Source: an uncultured Bacillaceae bacterium
GTDB lineage: Bacteria; Bacillota; Bacilli; Bacillales; Caldibacillaceae
Reading direction: 5' to 3'
Length of the DNA: 64,000 bases
NCBI GenBank assembly: GCA_937951955.1
Contig: CALGAD010000067.1
Coordinates: forward strand, 1 to 64,000
Part shown: positions 46,003-53,192 of the stretch, in pieces
Numbering within the stretch: position 1 is the first letter of the stretch
Layout of the letters: each line of letters opens with the position of its first letter
Made by a program: the position numbers and the translations under genes
Notes under the pieces: generated by a model
The model's input: the letters and a program-made list of their open reading frames with translations, nothing else
What the model was told of the DNA's origin: nothing
Databases searched by the model: none

Positions 46003-46874
46003 CCTTCACCAAATATCTCCTTTGCATATCTTCTTCCCGTTGGTGTCGCGGCCAAACCTCCTTGCGCTGTTTCTTTCAAAGCAGTCGGCATCATTTGACC
46101 GACGCGAAACATCGCTTCAATCACTTCATCACAAGGAATCCGACTTGTCACGCCCGCTAGTGCCATATCGGCTCCGAGTAAAGCGTTGGCGGCGCCCATC
46201 GCATTTCGTTTAATACAAGGGACTTCCACGAGTCCAGCAACCGGATCGCAAACGAGGCCGAGCATATTTTTTAATGTAATCGCCATAGCGTGAGCGGATT
46301 GACTCGGCGTTCCTCCTGCCATCTCGACGATTGCCGCAGCAGCCATCCCGCTAGCAGATCCGATTTCCGCTTGACAGCCTCCTGCGGCTCCGGAAATAAA
46401 CGCATTATTGGCCACGACATAGCCGAAAGCACCTGCTGTAAATAAATATTCGATCATTTGCATGCGGGTCGGATTTAATTTATTTTTCACGGCAAATAAT
46501 GTTCCGGGAACTACCCCGGCACTGCCCGCGGTCGGTGTCGCACAAATCCGGCCCATCGCCGCATTCACTTCATTCGTGGCCATCGCTTTACTCACCGCAT
46601 CTAATAAAAGGGTGCCGGAAAGGGTATCACCCTTCGCGATATAATCCTGCAAGAGGACCGCATCCCCTCCGGTCAGACCGGATACGGAAGTAACCCCTCT
46701 CAACCCTTTCTCAACGGCTTCTTCCATTACCTGTAAATTTTTGTCCATCTGTTCGATCACTTCATCGCGGCTTTTGTTCATGACCTGCATTTCCCGCTCA
46801 ATCATAATTTCGCTTATTTTTTTATTTTCTTTTTCCGCCAGTTCCACTAATTCCCGCACCGTACGAAATATCAT
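45999..46874 (-). CDS. sdaAA: L-serine dehydratase, alpha chain
   Basis: This is the catalytic subunit of the iron-sulfur serine dehydratase converting serine to pyruvate and ammonia. The 291-residue form starts at ATG 46872-46874 (MIFRTVRELVELAEKENKK); the upstream 16 residues encoded by the open frame precede the ribosome binding site. Cysteines in RICATPTAGSAGVVPG and LVCDPVAGLVEVPCIKRN are the cluster ligands. It follows sdaAB and overlaps recG. Confidence 0.97.
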   Translation of the reverse strand: MIFRTVRELVELAEKENKKISEIMIEREMQVMNKSRDEVIEQMDKNLQVMEEAVEKGLRGVTSVSGLTGGDAVLLQDYIAKGDTLSGTLLLDAVSKAMATNEVNAAMGRICATPTAGSAGVVPGTLFAVKNKLNPTRMQMIEYLFTAGAFGYVVANNAFISGAAGGCQAEIGSASGMAAAAIVEMAGGTPSQSAHAMAITLKNMLGLVCDPVAGLVEVPCIKRNAMGAANALLGADMALAGVTSRIPCDEVIEAMFRVGQMMPTALKETAQGGLAATPTGRRYAKEIFGEG

Positions 46875-46948
46875 TACGATTCCCCTCTCCTCCATTTTGG
46901 ATTTTTTATCCCGCCGCAGCAAATTTATTTAAGAAAACAGTTTGATTT

Positions 46949-47611
46949 TTACTCCACAATTCTTGCAACGTGCAAAATATTTGGCAACGCAGCGATTTCC
47001 GCTAAAATTTCCTCCGCCACATTCTCATCGGTCTCGAGAACCATCAGGGCAGTCTTCCCTTTTTCCTTGCGGGAGACCTCCATATGTCCGATATTAATTT
47101 TGTTTTTTGCCAGTACACTGGCCACATTCGCGATACAGCCAAAACGATCATTATTCAGAACGACGATCGCCGGATGTTCTCCGGTCAGTTTAAGTGTAAA
47201 CCCATTAATTTCCGCCACTTCGATTTTTCCGCCGCCGATCGAAATACCGACGATTTCCACCGAATGATCTTTCGTACCGGCGATAATTTTTGCCGTATTT
47301 GGATGATCCGGGACTTCTTTTTCAACGAAAAAGCGTACGTTCATACCGACTTCTTCTGCAATTTTTAAGGCCGAAATGATCCGTTCATCATGCGTATCAA
47401 AACCGAGAAGGCCACCGACGATGGCCACATCCGTTCCGTGGCCGCGATACGTCTCGGCAAAGGAGCCGTAAAAATAAATATCCGCCCACTCCGGTCTTCC
47501 CCCGAGCAAACTATGCGCTACTTTGCCAATGCGAGCCGCCCCGGCAGTATGGGAACTGGAAGGACCGATCATAACTGGACCGATGATATCGAACACACTG
47601 CGAAATTTCAT
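46949..47611 (-). CDS. sdaAB: L-serine dehydratase, beta chain
   Basis: This is the partner of SdaAA. The 220-residue form starts at ATG 47609-47611 (MKFRSVFDIIGPVMIGPSSS) behind AGGGGAGAGG. The N-terminal domain has the family motif GPSSSHTAGAARIG, and a C-terminal ACT domain (about 148-220) with FGCIANVASVLAKNKINIGH may sense serine. It leads its operon. Confidence 0.97.
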   Translation of the reverse strand: MKFRSVFDIIGPVMIGPSSSHTAGAARIGKVAHSLLGGRPEWADIYFYGSFAETYRGHGTDVAIVGGLLGFDTHDERIISALKIAEEVGMNVRFFVEKEVPDHPNTAKIIAGTKDHSVEIVGISIGGGKIEVAEINGFTLKLTGEHPAIVVLNNDRFGCIANVASVLAKNKINIGHMEVSRKEKGKTALMVLETDENVAEEILAEIAALPNILHVARIVE

Positions 47612-47678
47612 CCGCTCCTCTCCCCTCAAAATTTTTCTATATGATGATCGTGCACGTATCTCCCAAGTGACTGCTCTT

Positions 47679-47707
47679 ATTATATCTTATTATTTTGTTA
47701 ATTTTAA
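47679..47707 (-). promoter_or_regulatory. Candidate sigma-A promoter of sdaAB-sdaAA-recG
   Basis: TTAAAA (47702-47707) and TATAAT (47679-47684) are separated by 17 bases. The -10 is perfect and the -35 weak, giving a leader of about 65 bases. No riboswitch fold was recognised in the leader. Confidence 0.55.
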
Positions 47708-47741
47708 GATACGGTTTTGACATTCCTCATTTCCGCAAAAT

Positions 47742-47766
47742 AAAAAAAGAAGGGTATTTTCCCTTC
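47742..47766 (-). terminator. Intrinsic terminator after fakA
   Basis: GAAGGG and CCCTTC arms around a 6-base loop are followed by seven T residues, 19 bases after the fakA stop. Confidence 0.9.
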
Positions 47767-47784
47767 CTTCTAAAAAACAAATGA

Positions 47785-49467
47785 CTATTCAACTGATAGA
47801 ATAAATGGATAAAGCGGTTGGTTCCCTTCGTGGATTTCTACTGCAACATCTGGATAGGATTCTTCCACAAATTGTTCAAGGGCCTCGACATCCACTTCGG
47901 TTACATTTTCACCGACAAAGATTGTCAAGATTTCACTTTCATCATCGAGCATTTGTTCAATGAGTTTTTTACTTGTTTCCACAAGATCCGGACTTGTGGT
48001 GACGATATCCCCTTCCAGAATCCCCATAAAGTCATCTTTTTTAATCGTCAAACCATCAAAGGTTGTATCGCGAACAGCAAAGGTAACCTGTCCGGATTTC
48101 ACGTTTTCCATCGCTTCAGTCATCGCTTCCTGATTGCTTTCGACAGCTTCATTCGGATTGAATGCCAGGACCGCCGCTAACCCTTGCGGTACGGTTTTCG
48201 ACGGAATGACGACGACTTCTTTTTCGCTCAAATCGCGAGCCTGTTCCGCAGCAAGGATGATATTTTTATTGTTCGGTAAAACGAATACCTTGCGAGCATT
48301 TACTTCTTCAATGGCCTTGACGATATCTTCCGTGCTCGGATTCATCGTCTGGCCGCCTTCGATGACCTTTTCGACACCGACGCTTTCAAAGATTTCTTTA
48401 ATGCCGCTTCCCATGGAAACGGTAACGATGGCGTATTCCTTGGCCGCTTTTTCCACCGGCATTTTAACCGGCTCTGCCTCAGCAATGTTTTCCGCTTCAA
48501 GGATTTGGGTATGTTGCTGGCGCATGTTTTCAATCTTAAGATTGATCAATTCTCCGAAACGCTGGCCAAAATTCAATACATCCCCCGGACGTTCACTATG
48601 GATATGTACTTTAACAATTTCGTTGTCGGAAATGACCAGTAAGGAATCTCCAAATTGGCTAATTTCATTCCGGAATTCATCTTCCGAAAAAGGTTTCGCC
48701 AGTTTTTCATGATCAAGTTTCACCATAAATTCGGTGCAGTAGCCAAATTCAATATCTTCTGTGCTCAAATAGCTTTGCACGCTCTTATGATGCTCTTGTT
48801 TCACTAATTGTTCCATGGAAACTTCCTTTTGCGGAGCATCCTCAAGCTGGATCCCTTTCAGCTCGGCTAAAAATCCTTCATAAACAAAAACAAGGCCTTG
48901 ACCACCGCTGTCGACGACGCCAACTTCTTTCAACACAGGCAGCAAATCAGGTGTTCGTTCCAGCGAGGCCTTCGCTTCTTTCACAAGTTCTTCCATCACC
49001 GTTACAACATCATCTGTAAGCTCAGCAACCTCCACGGCTTTCTGAGCAGATTCCCGCGCAACGGTTAAAATCGTTCCTTCAACAGGTTTCATCACCGCTT
49101 TATAAGCCGTTTCAACACCGGCTTGAAAAGCAGCTGCAAATTCCTTTGCGTTCAATGATTCTTTTTTCTCAATATATTTACTAAAGCCGCGAAATAGCTG
49201 GGATAATATGACGCCTGAATTTCCTCTTGCTCCCATGAGCAAACCTTTGGATAGGGATTTACCTAATTCCCCGACATGGTCGACGAACTGGTTGCGTACT
49301 TCTTTGGCACCGGAGGACATGGATAAATTCATGTTCGTTCCGGTATCGCCATCCGGTACGGGGAATACGTTCAGGGAATCAACATATTTCGCATTCGCCG
49401 CTAAATGGTTTGCTCCTTGTTGGATCATCCTTGCAAAGAGTTTACCATCGATAACTGTTGTTGCCAC
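47785..49467 (-). CDS. fakA: Fatty acid kinase catalytic subunit FakA (YloV)
   Basis: FakA is the ATP-binding subunit of the fatty acid kinase that, with a DegV-type FakB, phosphorylates exogenous fatty acids for PlsX/PlsY-linked phospholipid synthesis. The 560-residue protein has the N-terminal DhaL-like domain with FPVPDGDTGTNMNLSMSSGA (metal-binding Asp residues) and SKGLLMGARGNSGVILSQLF, a middle linker domain and a C-terminal DegV-like region. It follows yloU by 16 bases. Its proximity to plsX/fapR fits a lipid theme in this part of the chromosome. Confidence 0.96.
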   Translation of the reverse strand: MATTVIDGKLFARMIQQGANHLAANAKYVDSLNVFPVPDGDTGTNMNLSMSSGAKEVRNQFVDHVGELGKSLSKGLLMGARGNSGVILSQLFRGFSKYIEKKESLNAKEFAAAFQAGVETAYKAVMKPVEGTILTVARESAQKAVEVAELTDDVVTVMEELVKEAKASLERTPDLLPVLKEVGVVDSGGQGLVFVYEGFLAELKGIQLEDAPQKEVSMEQLVKQEHHKSVQSYLSTEDIEFGYCTEFMVKLDHEKLAKPFSEDEFRNEISQFGDSLLVISDNEIVKVHIHSERPGDVLNFGQRFGELINLKIENMRQQHTQILEAENIAEAEPVKMPVEKAAKEYAIVTVSMGSGIKEIFESVGVEKVIEGGQTMNPSTEDIVKAIEEVNARKVFVLPNNKNIILAAEQARDLSEKEVVVIPSKTVPQGLAAVLAFNPNEAVESNQEAMTEAMENVKSGQVTFAVRDTTFDGLTIKKDDFMGILEGDIVTTSPDLVETSKKLIEQMLDDESEILTIFVGENVTEVDVEALEQFVEESYPDVAVEIHEGNQPLYPFILSVE

Positions 49468-49483
49468 AATATTTCCTCCTAAC

Positions 49484-49846
49484 TTATGGGTTGATAACCC
49501 GGACTCCTTGCACGATAATGTTTACTGAATCAGCCACGATTCCTAAAGTATGCTCAAGAACATATTTTACCTTGGACTGAACATTATGCGCAACTTCAGA
49601 AATTTTTGTTCCGTAGCCAACAATAATGTATAAATCGATATGGATTTCATCACCGTTTTGACGAACGACTACACCTTTTGAATAATTGTCTTTTCCTAAA
49701 ATTTCACTAATTCCGTCGCGAATTTGATTTTTAGAAGCCATTCCTACTATACCATATACATCAACGGCAGCCCCGCCACAAATTTGGGCAATCGTATCGT
49801 TGGAAATTTCAATATGTCCGTACTTTGTTTTTAATTCGATGGACAT
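49484..49846 (-). CDS. yloU: Asp23/YloU family envelope protein
   Basis: The 120-residue protein belongs to the Asp23/Gls24 (DUF322) family of small alkaline-shock or envelope stress proteins. IVVGYGTKISEVAHNVQSKV and GVVVRQNGDEIHIDLY are typical. It has no signal peptide and is expected to be membrane-associated through partners. It precedes fakA in all close relatives, and a TTGACA promoter lies about 110 bases upstream. The precise role is not known. Confidence 0.95.
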   Translation of the reverse strand: MSIELKTKYGHIEISNDTIAQICGGAAVDVYGIVGMASKNQIRDGISEILGKDNYSKGVVVRQNGDEIHIDLYIIVGYGTKISEVAHNVQSKVKYVLEHTLGIVADSVNIIVQGVRVINP

Positions 49847-49930
49847 GAACTGTTCCCCCTTTACGGTTTTCAGACAAACTACGTTTATTTTACTATAAGG
49901 AAATAAAATTTAAAAGGTTCGCTTTCTTTA

Positions 49931-49958
49931 TTAATACGAACTTATCCCCCTTTGTCAA
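49931..49958 (-). promoter_or_regulatory. Candidate promoter of yloU-fakA
   Basis: Perfect TTGACA (49953-49958) is followed after 16 bases by TATTAA (49931-49936). It gives a leader of about 80 bases. Confidence 0.6.
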
Positions 49959-50130
49959 GGAGAAAACGAAAAAATTCTTAAGAAGTTTAAAATTTCACGA
50001 TTCAACATTTATACATAATCTGACCCGGAAACTCTTAAAATATAAACGATTTCCGTCAGCAATGCAATATGAAAACGCCAGCCCCTATTGTGTAAAAACA
50101 GTCTCTTTATTGCCCGTGTACCAATCTTCC

Positions 50131-50166
50131 AGGTGAGTGATTATTTTATTTATAAAATAATACACC
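50131..50166. other. Perfect AT-rich palindrome in the rpmB-yloU divergent region
   Basis: ATTATTTTAT and ATAAAATAAT (50040s: 50140-50149 and 50152-50161) pair over 10 base pairs around a 2-base centre, with GGTG (50132-50135) and CACC (50163-50166) allowing an outer extension. It lies about 50 bases upstream of the putative rpmB -35, so it is not in the rpmB transcript. The rest of the 419-base gap (49847-50265) holds only the two promoters. The function of the palindrome is unknown. Confidence 0.5.
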
Positions 50167-50214
50167 AGGTATTCAGATATTGCATAAACCTTGATAGTGT
50201 GGTAATCTATTTTA

Positions 50215-50242
50215 GTGACTTTGTACGATCATGTAGTATGAT
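50215..50242 (+). promoter_or_regulatory. Candidate rpmB promoter
   Basis: GTGACT (50215-50220) and TATGAT (50237-50242) are separated by 16 bases. The transcript would start just before the TTAGGAGGG ribosome binding site, leaving a short leader. Confidence 0.4.
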
Positions 50243-50265
50243 TCATATAGTTAGGAGGGACAGAA

Positions 50266-50454
50266 ATGGGTAAACAATGTTTTGTTACAGGTAAAAAAGC
50301 ATCCTTTGGTAATCAGCGTTCCCATGCCATGAATGCTAACCGGAGAAAATGGGGAGCGAATTTACAAAAAGTACGTATTTTGGTTGACGGAAAACCGAAA
50401 CGTGTATGGGTTTCTGCCCGTGCCTTAAAATCAGGTAAAGTTACCCGTGTATAA
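50266..50454 (+). CDS. rpmB: 50S ribosomal protein L28
   Basis: L28 is the only plus-strand gene found, as in B. subtilis where rpmB also opposes its neighbours. The 62-residue protein has the family motifs [20 protein letters not shown] and [16 protein letters not shown]. It has a single Cys (residue 5) and no CxxC pair, so it is the zinc-independent form. The ribosome binding site is AGGAGGG, and a terminator follows 5 bases after the stop. Confidence 0.98.
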   Translation: MGKQCFVTGKKASFGNQRSHAMNANRRKWGANLQKVRILVDGKPKRVWVSARALKSGKVTRV

Positions 50455-50459
50455 TGATT

Positions 50460-50499
50460 AAGAGGCGTTCTGACCCTTTGGGAAAGATGCCTCTTTTTT
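50460..50499 (+). terminator. Intrinsic terminator after rpmB
   Basis: AAGAGGC and GCCTCTT arms with a 22-base loop region are followed by a T run. It faces the spoVM terminator, separating the convergent genes. Confidence 0.85.
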
Positions 50500-50530
50500 A
50501 TACTTGTCCAAAAATATGACAAACAACCGC

Positions 50531-50572
50531 AAAATAAAATCCCCCGGAACCATATCCACCGAGGGAGTTTTA
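50531..50572 (-). terminator. Intrinsic terminator after spoVM
   Basis: CCCTCGG pairs with CCGGGGG (one G-U) around an 11-base loop, followed by ATTTTATTTT on the minus strand, about 30 bases after the spoVM stop. Confidence 0.8.
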
Positions 50573-50601
50573 TTTTTCATCGCTGAACCTACCTGTTGTT
50601 A

Positions 50602-50682
50602 TTACGTTTTTTTAAACGCACTGAGAATCGCCCGGACAAAGCCTCCAAGAAATCGAGGTAGTTTAATTGTATAAAATTTCAC
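50602..50682 (-). CDS. spoVM: Stage V sporulation protein SpoVM (26 residues)
   Basis: SpoVM is the tiny amphipathic peptide that marks the convex forespore membrane and anchors SpoIVA for coat assembly. Reading GTG at 50680-50682 gives a 26-residue peptide: KFYTIKLPRFLGGFVRAILS followed by AFKKT. B. subtilis SpoVM is also 26 residues and nearly identical, including the Pro at position 9 that is critical for curvature sensing. A GGAGGG site lies 8 bases upstream. Its position between rpmB and thiN is also conserved. It proves that the organism belongs to a spore-forming lineage. Confidence 0.97.
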   Translation of the reverse strand: MKFYTIKLPRFLGGFVRAILSAFKKT

Positions 50683-50736
50683 CCATCAATCCCTCCTCGG
50701 TTCTTCACACAAACTCCCTTTTTCATAGCCTATTCA

Positions 50737-50766
50737 ACGTATCGTAATCAGTCCATCAGTTTTATA
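50737..50766 (-). promoter_or_regulatory. Possible sigma-E promoter of spoVM
   Basis: CGATACGT (50737-50744) resembles a sigma-E -10, and TATAAA (50761-50766) lies 16 bases upstream. spoVM is a sigma-E gene in B. subtilis. The match is loose. Confidence 0.3.
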
Positions 50767-50784
50767 AAATGGGCAAATATCTTG

Positions 50785-51447
50785 TTAGCCGTCGCTACTC
50801 CTTACAACCAATAATATGCCTTTCGTAAATAAAAAAGTACCACTGTCCGCAATTATTTCATTACTAATGCACAAGGTTGAACCGAAGGGGACCGATGCTT
50901 CGTGCAATGGGTATTTAAAACCTTGTAAAGTCAGATTCTCAACAGCTGGGCTTAACGGAATGAAAGATACGTAAGGCTTATCAGGAAGTTTCTGTAACGT
51001 ATATTTTCCCGGTCGCCTGATTTCAAGTATATTTGTCCGATCGATCAACTGGACGGTTCGCACACGTTCAAGATAATGGGAATTTGTGAGCAAAGAAATG
51101 TTTGCTAAAAGATGGTCCAGCCTGCCGCCGGTCGCACCGAAAATTCTGATTTGATCGGGCTTTTGTTCTAATGCTTGCCGAAACGCGATTTCCATATCCG
51201 TTTGATCTTTTTCAGCGGGAAACTTCAGAACAGGAAAGGTAGCCTGTTCCAGCGTCAATAATGCATCACGGGAGATAGAATCAAAATCACCAAGCGCGAG
51301 GTTCGGTTTGATCCCCGCATCTAGTAAATATTGCACCCCGCGATCAACACCAATCCAGAATATTTCTCCTTTATTATTCTTAAAGTTAGAGAGAGCGGGT
51401 AAAAATTGCTCCGGACCGCCCGCCACGATATGGACAATTTTTTGCAA
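50785..51447 (-). CDS. thiN: Thiamine pyrophosphokinase
   Basis: ThiN converts thiamine to thiamine pyrophosphate. The 220-residue protein has an N-terminal catalytic domain with WIGVDRGVQYLLDAGIKPNL and LGDFDSISRDALL, then FPAEKDQTDMEIAF and IFGATGGRLDHLLANISLL, and a C-terminal beta-barrel thiamine-binding domain (about 140-215). It starts 3 bases after rpe. Order rpe-thiN-spoVM matches B. subtilis. Confidence 0.96.
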   Translation of the reverse strand: MQKIVHIVAGGPEQFLPALSNFKNNKGEIFWIGVDRGVQYLLDAGIKPNLALGDFDSISRDALLTLEQATFPVLKFPAEKDQTDMEIAFRQALEQKPDQIRIFGATGGRLDHLLANISLLTNSHYLERVRTVQLIDRTNILEIRRPGKYTLQKLPDKPYVSFIPLSPAVENLTLQGFKYPLHEASVPFGSTLCISNEIIADSGTFLFTKGILLVVRSSDG

Positions 51448-51450
51448 GTC

Positions 51451-52098
51451 TTATTCTCCCCTTATTAACTGAATCGCCCGTTTCCGGTCACTTTCATTGA
51501 AGATTGCCGAACCGGCTACTAAAACGTTAGCACCCTTTTCCACACAAAGTTTGGCCGTATCTTTATTGATACCGCCGTCGACTTCAATTTCAAGGTTTAA
51601 ATCATGTTCCTTTTTGAAACGGGCCACTTGTTCGATTTTATTCAATACCCCCGGAATGAAAGCCTGTCCACCGAATCCGGGGTTGACGGTCATTAACAGC
51701 ACTAAATCAACATCGTGTAAAACGTCCCGGACCATTTCAAACGGTGTTGCCGGATTCAATACGACGCCCGCTTTAATTCCATGCTCTTTAATTTGATAAA
51801 TCGTCCGGTGCAAATGCTTGCAAGCCTCTACATGAACAGAAATGATATCACTGCCAACCTTGGCAAAATCGGGAATATACTTTTCCGGTTCTTCAATCAT
51901 CAAATGAACATCAAAGGGAATGCTTGTCAAGGGACGAATGGATTCAATCACTACCGGACCGAAACTAATATTCGGAACGAAATGACCGTCCATCACGTCG
52001 ATATGAATATAGTCCGCTCCCCCCTGTTCTACATCGGTTACCTCTTTTGCTAAAATGGAAAAATCTGCTGCTAAAATTGATGGAGCTACTTTAATCAT
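51451..52098 (-). CDS. rpe: Ribulose-phosphate 3-epimerase
   Basis: Rpe interconverts ribulose 5-phosphate and xylulose 5-phosphate in the pentose phosphate pathway. The 215-residue TIM barrel shows APSILAADFSILAKEVTDVE, HIDVMDGHFVPNISFG (metal ligands), VMTVNPGFGGQAFIP-type loop and EVDGGINKDTAKLC (Asp), all active-site segments. It overlaps the rsgA stop by 4 bases, so the two are coupled. Confidence 0.98.
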   Translation of the reverse strand: MIKVAPSILAADFSILAKEVTDVEQGGADYIHIDVMDGHFVPNISFGPVVIESIRPLTSIPFDVHLMIEEPEKYIPDFAKVGSDIISVHVEACKHLHRTIYQIKEHGIKAGVVLNPATPFEMVRDVLHDVDLVLLMTVNPGFGGQAFIPGVLNKIEQVARFKKEHDLNLEIEVDGGINKDTAKLCVEKGANVLVAGSAIFNESDRKRAIQLIRGE

Positions 52099-52982
52099 TT
52101 GTATAACCTCGTCTTTCTTTCTTGTATTTCTTCTAAAAATGTACAGTAATTTTCATAACGATATGATTGAATTTCCCCGGAAGCAACCGCTTGTTTAATC
52201 GCACAATCCGGTTCTTTTACATGAAGACAACCGCGGAATTTACATTCTGGATACCGCTCTTTCATTTCTGGAAAATAAAGGGTCAAATCTTCCGGTTCGA
52301 TATCGGCAAAATCGAGGACGCTAAATCCTGGCGTATCCGCCACGAGACCTTCCCCGATCTCTAGCAATTCGACATGGCGCGTCGTATGTTTTCCCCTGCC
52401 GAGATGTTTGGATATCGCCTTCGTCTCCAGCTCTAGATCCGGTCGCAAACAATTTAAGAGAGTGGATTTGCCAACCCCGGATTGACCGGCAAATACAGAC
52501 ACTTTGTTTTTAATATATGGGAATAACGCCTTGATTCCCCTATTTTCCCTGGCTGATGTCAAAATGACCGGATAACCGATCTTCTCATAATCTTCAATCG
52601 TTTGATAGACAAAATCCTTTTCCCCATCTTTAACTAAATCTAATTTCGTGATGATAATAATCGGTTTGATACGGGACGATTCGATTATCACTAAAAAGCG
52701 ATCGAGCAATGTCCGGTTTAACTCCGGATCTGTCGCCGAGAAAACGACAAAAGCTTGATCAACGTTAGCAATAGGGGGACGGACGAGTTCATTTGTTCTT
52801 TCCTTCACTTCCAGGATATAGCCCTCGTCATTTTTTTCGACCGAAAATTCCACTTGATCCCCTACTAAAGGTGTGATCTTTTTTTTCCGAAAGAGCCCTC
52901 TGCTCCGGCATTGGTAAATTTTGTCATTACTTTTCACATAGTAAAATCCACTTAATGCCTTCATGATTCTTCCTTCCGGCAT
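52095..52982 (-). CDS. rsgA: Ribosome small subunit-dependent GTPase RsgA
   Basis: RsgA is a circularly permuted GTPase that tests maturing 30S subunits. The 295-residue protein has an N-terminal OB fold (about 1-70), permuted motifs IITKLDLVKD (G4), AGQSGVGKSTLLNCL (G1) and DTPGFSVLDF (G3), and a C-terminal zinc site with CKFRGCLHVKEPDCAIKQAV. The start MPEGRIMKALSGFYYV matches B. subtilis. It is separated from prkC by a strong terminator. Confidence 0.98.
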   Translation of the reverse strand: MPEGRIMKALSGFYYVKSNDKIYQCRSRGLFRKKKITPLVGDQVEFSVEKNDEGYILEVKERTNELVRPPIANVDQAFVVFSATDPELNRTLLDRFLVIIESSRIKPIIIITKLDLVKDGEKDFVYQTIEDYEKIGYPVILTSARENRGIKALFPYIKNKVSVFAGQSGVGKSTLLNCLRPDLELETKAISKHLGRGKHTTRHVELLEIGEGLVADTPGFSVLDFADIEPEDLTLYFPEMKERYPECKFRGCLHVKEPDCAIKQAVASGEIQSYRYENYCTFLEEIQERKTRLYK

Positions 52983-53101
52983 AACTTCACTCCTTATATT
53001 CCATTAAAAAATTTTCCTTCAAAATAAGCGATAGGTATGTATACTCTTATTTTATACAATTCTATAGAATAATGCATAATCGTTTCTGGATATTTTATGA
53101 A

Positions 53102-53182
53102 TAAAAAAATCCCCCCATCCCGAAGATCTTGCGATAGGGATTTCGAGCATCTTCAGGAAAGATTTTGCTGAATGGGGGGATT
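53102..53182 (-). terminator. Large branched terminator after prkC
   Basis: Outer arms AATCCCCCCAT and ATGGGGGGATT pair over 11 base pairs followed by seven T residues. Inside the roughly 55-base loop a second stem CTGAAGA/TCTTCGG (one G-U) can form. It isolates prpC-prkC from rsgA, which are continuous in B. subtilis. Confidence 0.8.
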
Positions 53183-53192
53183 CATTTCCTGT

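Noticed and set aside
47612..47741. Riboswitch or T-box in the sdaAB leader
   Set aside because: The leader is short, with no T-box sequence or recognisable aptamer core; only a promoter is supported.
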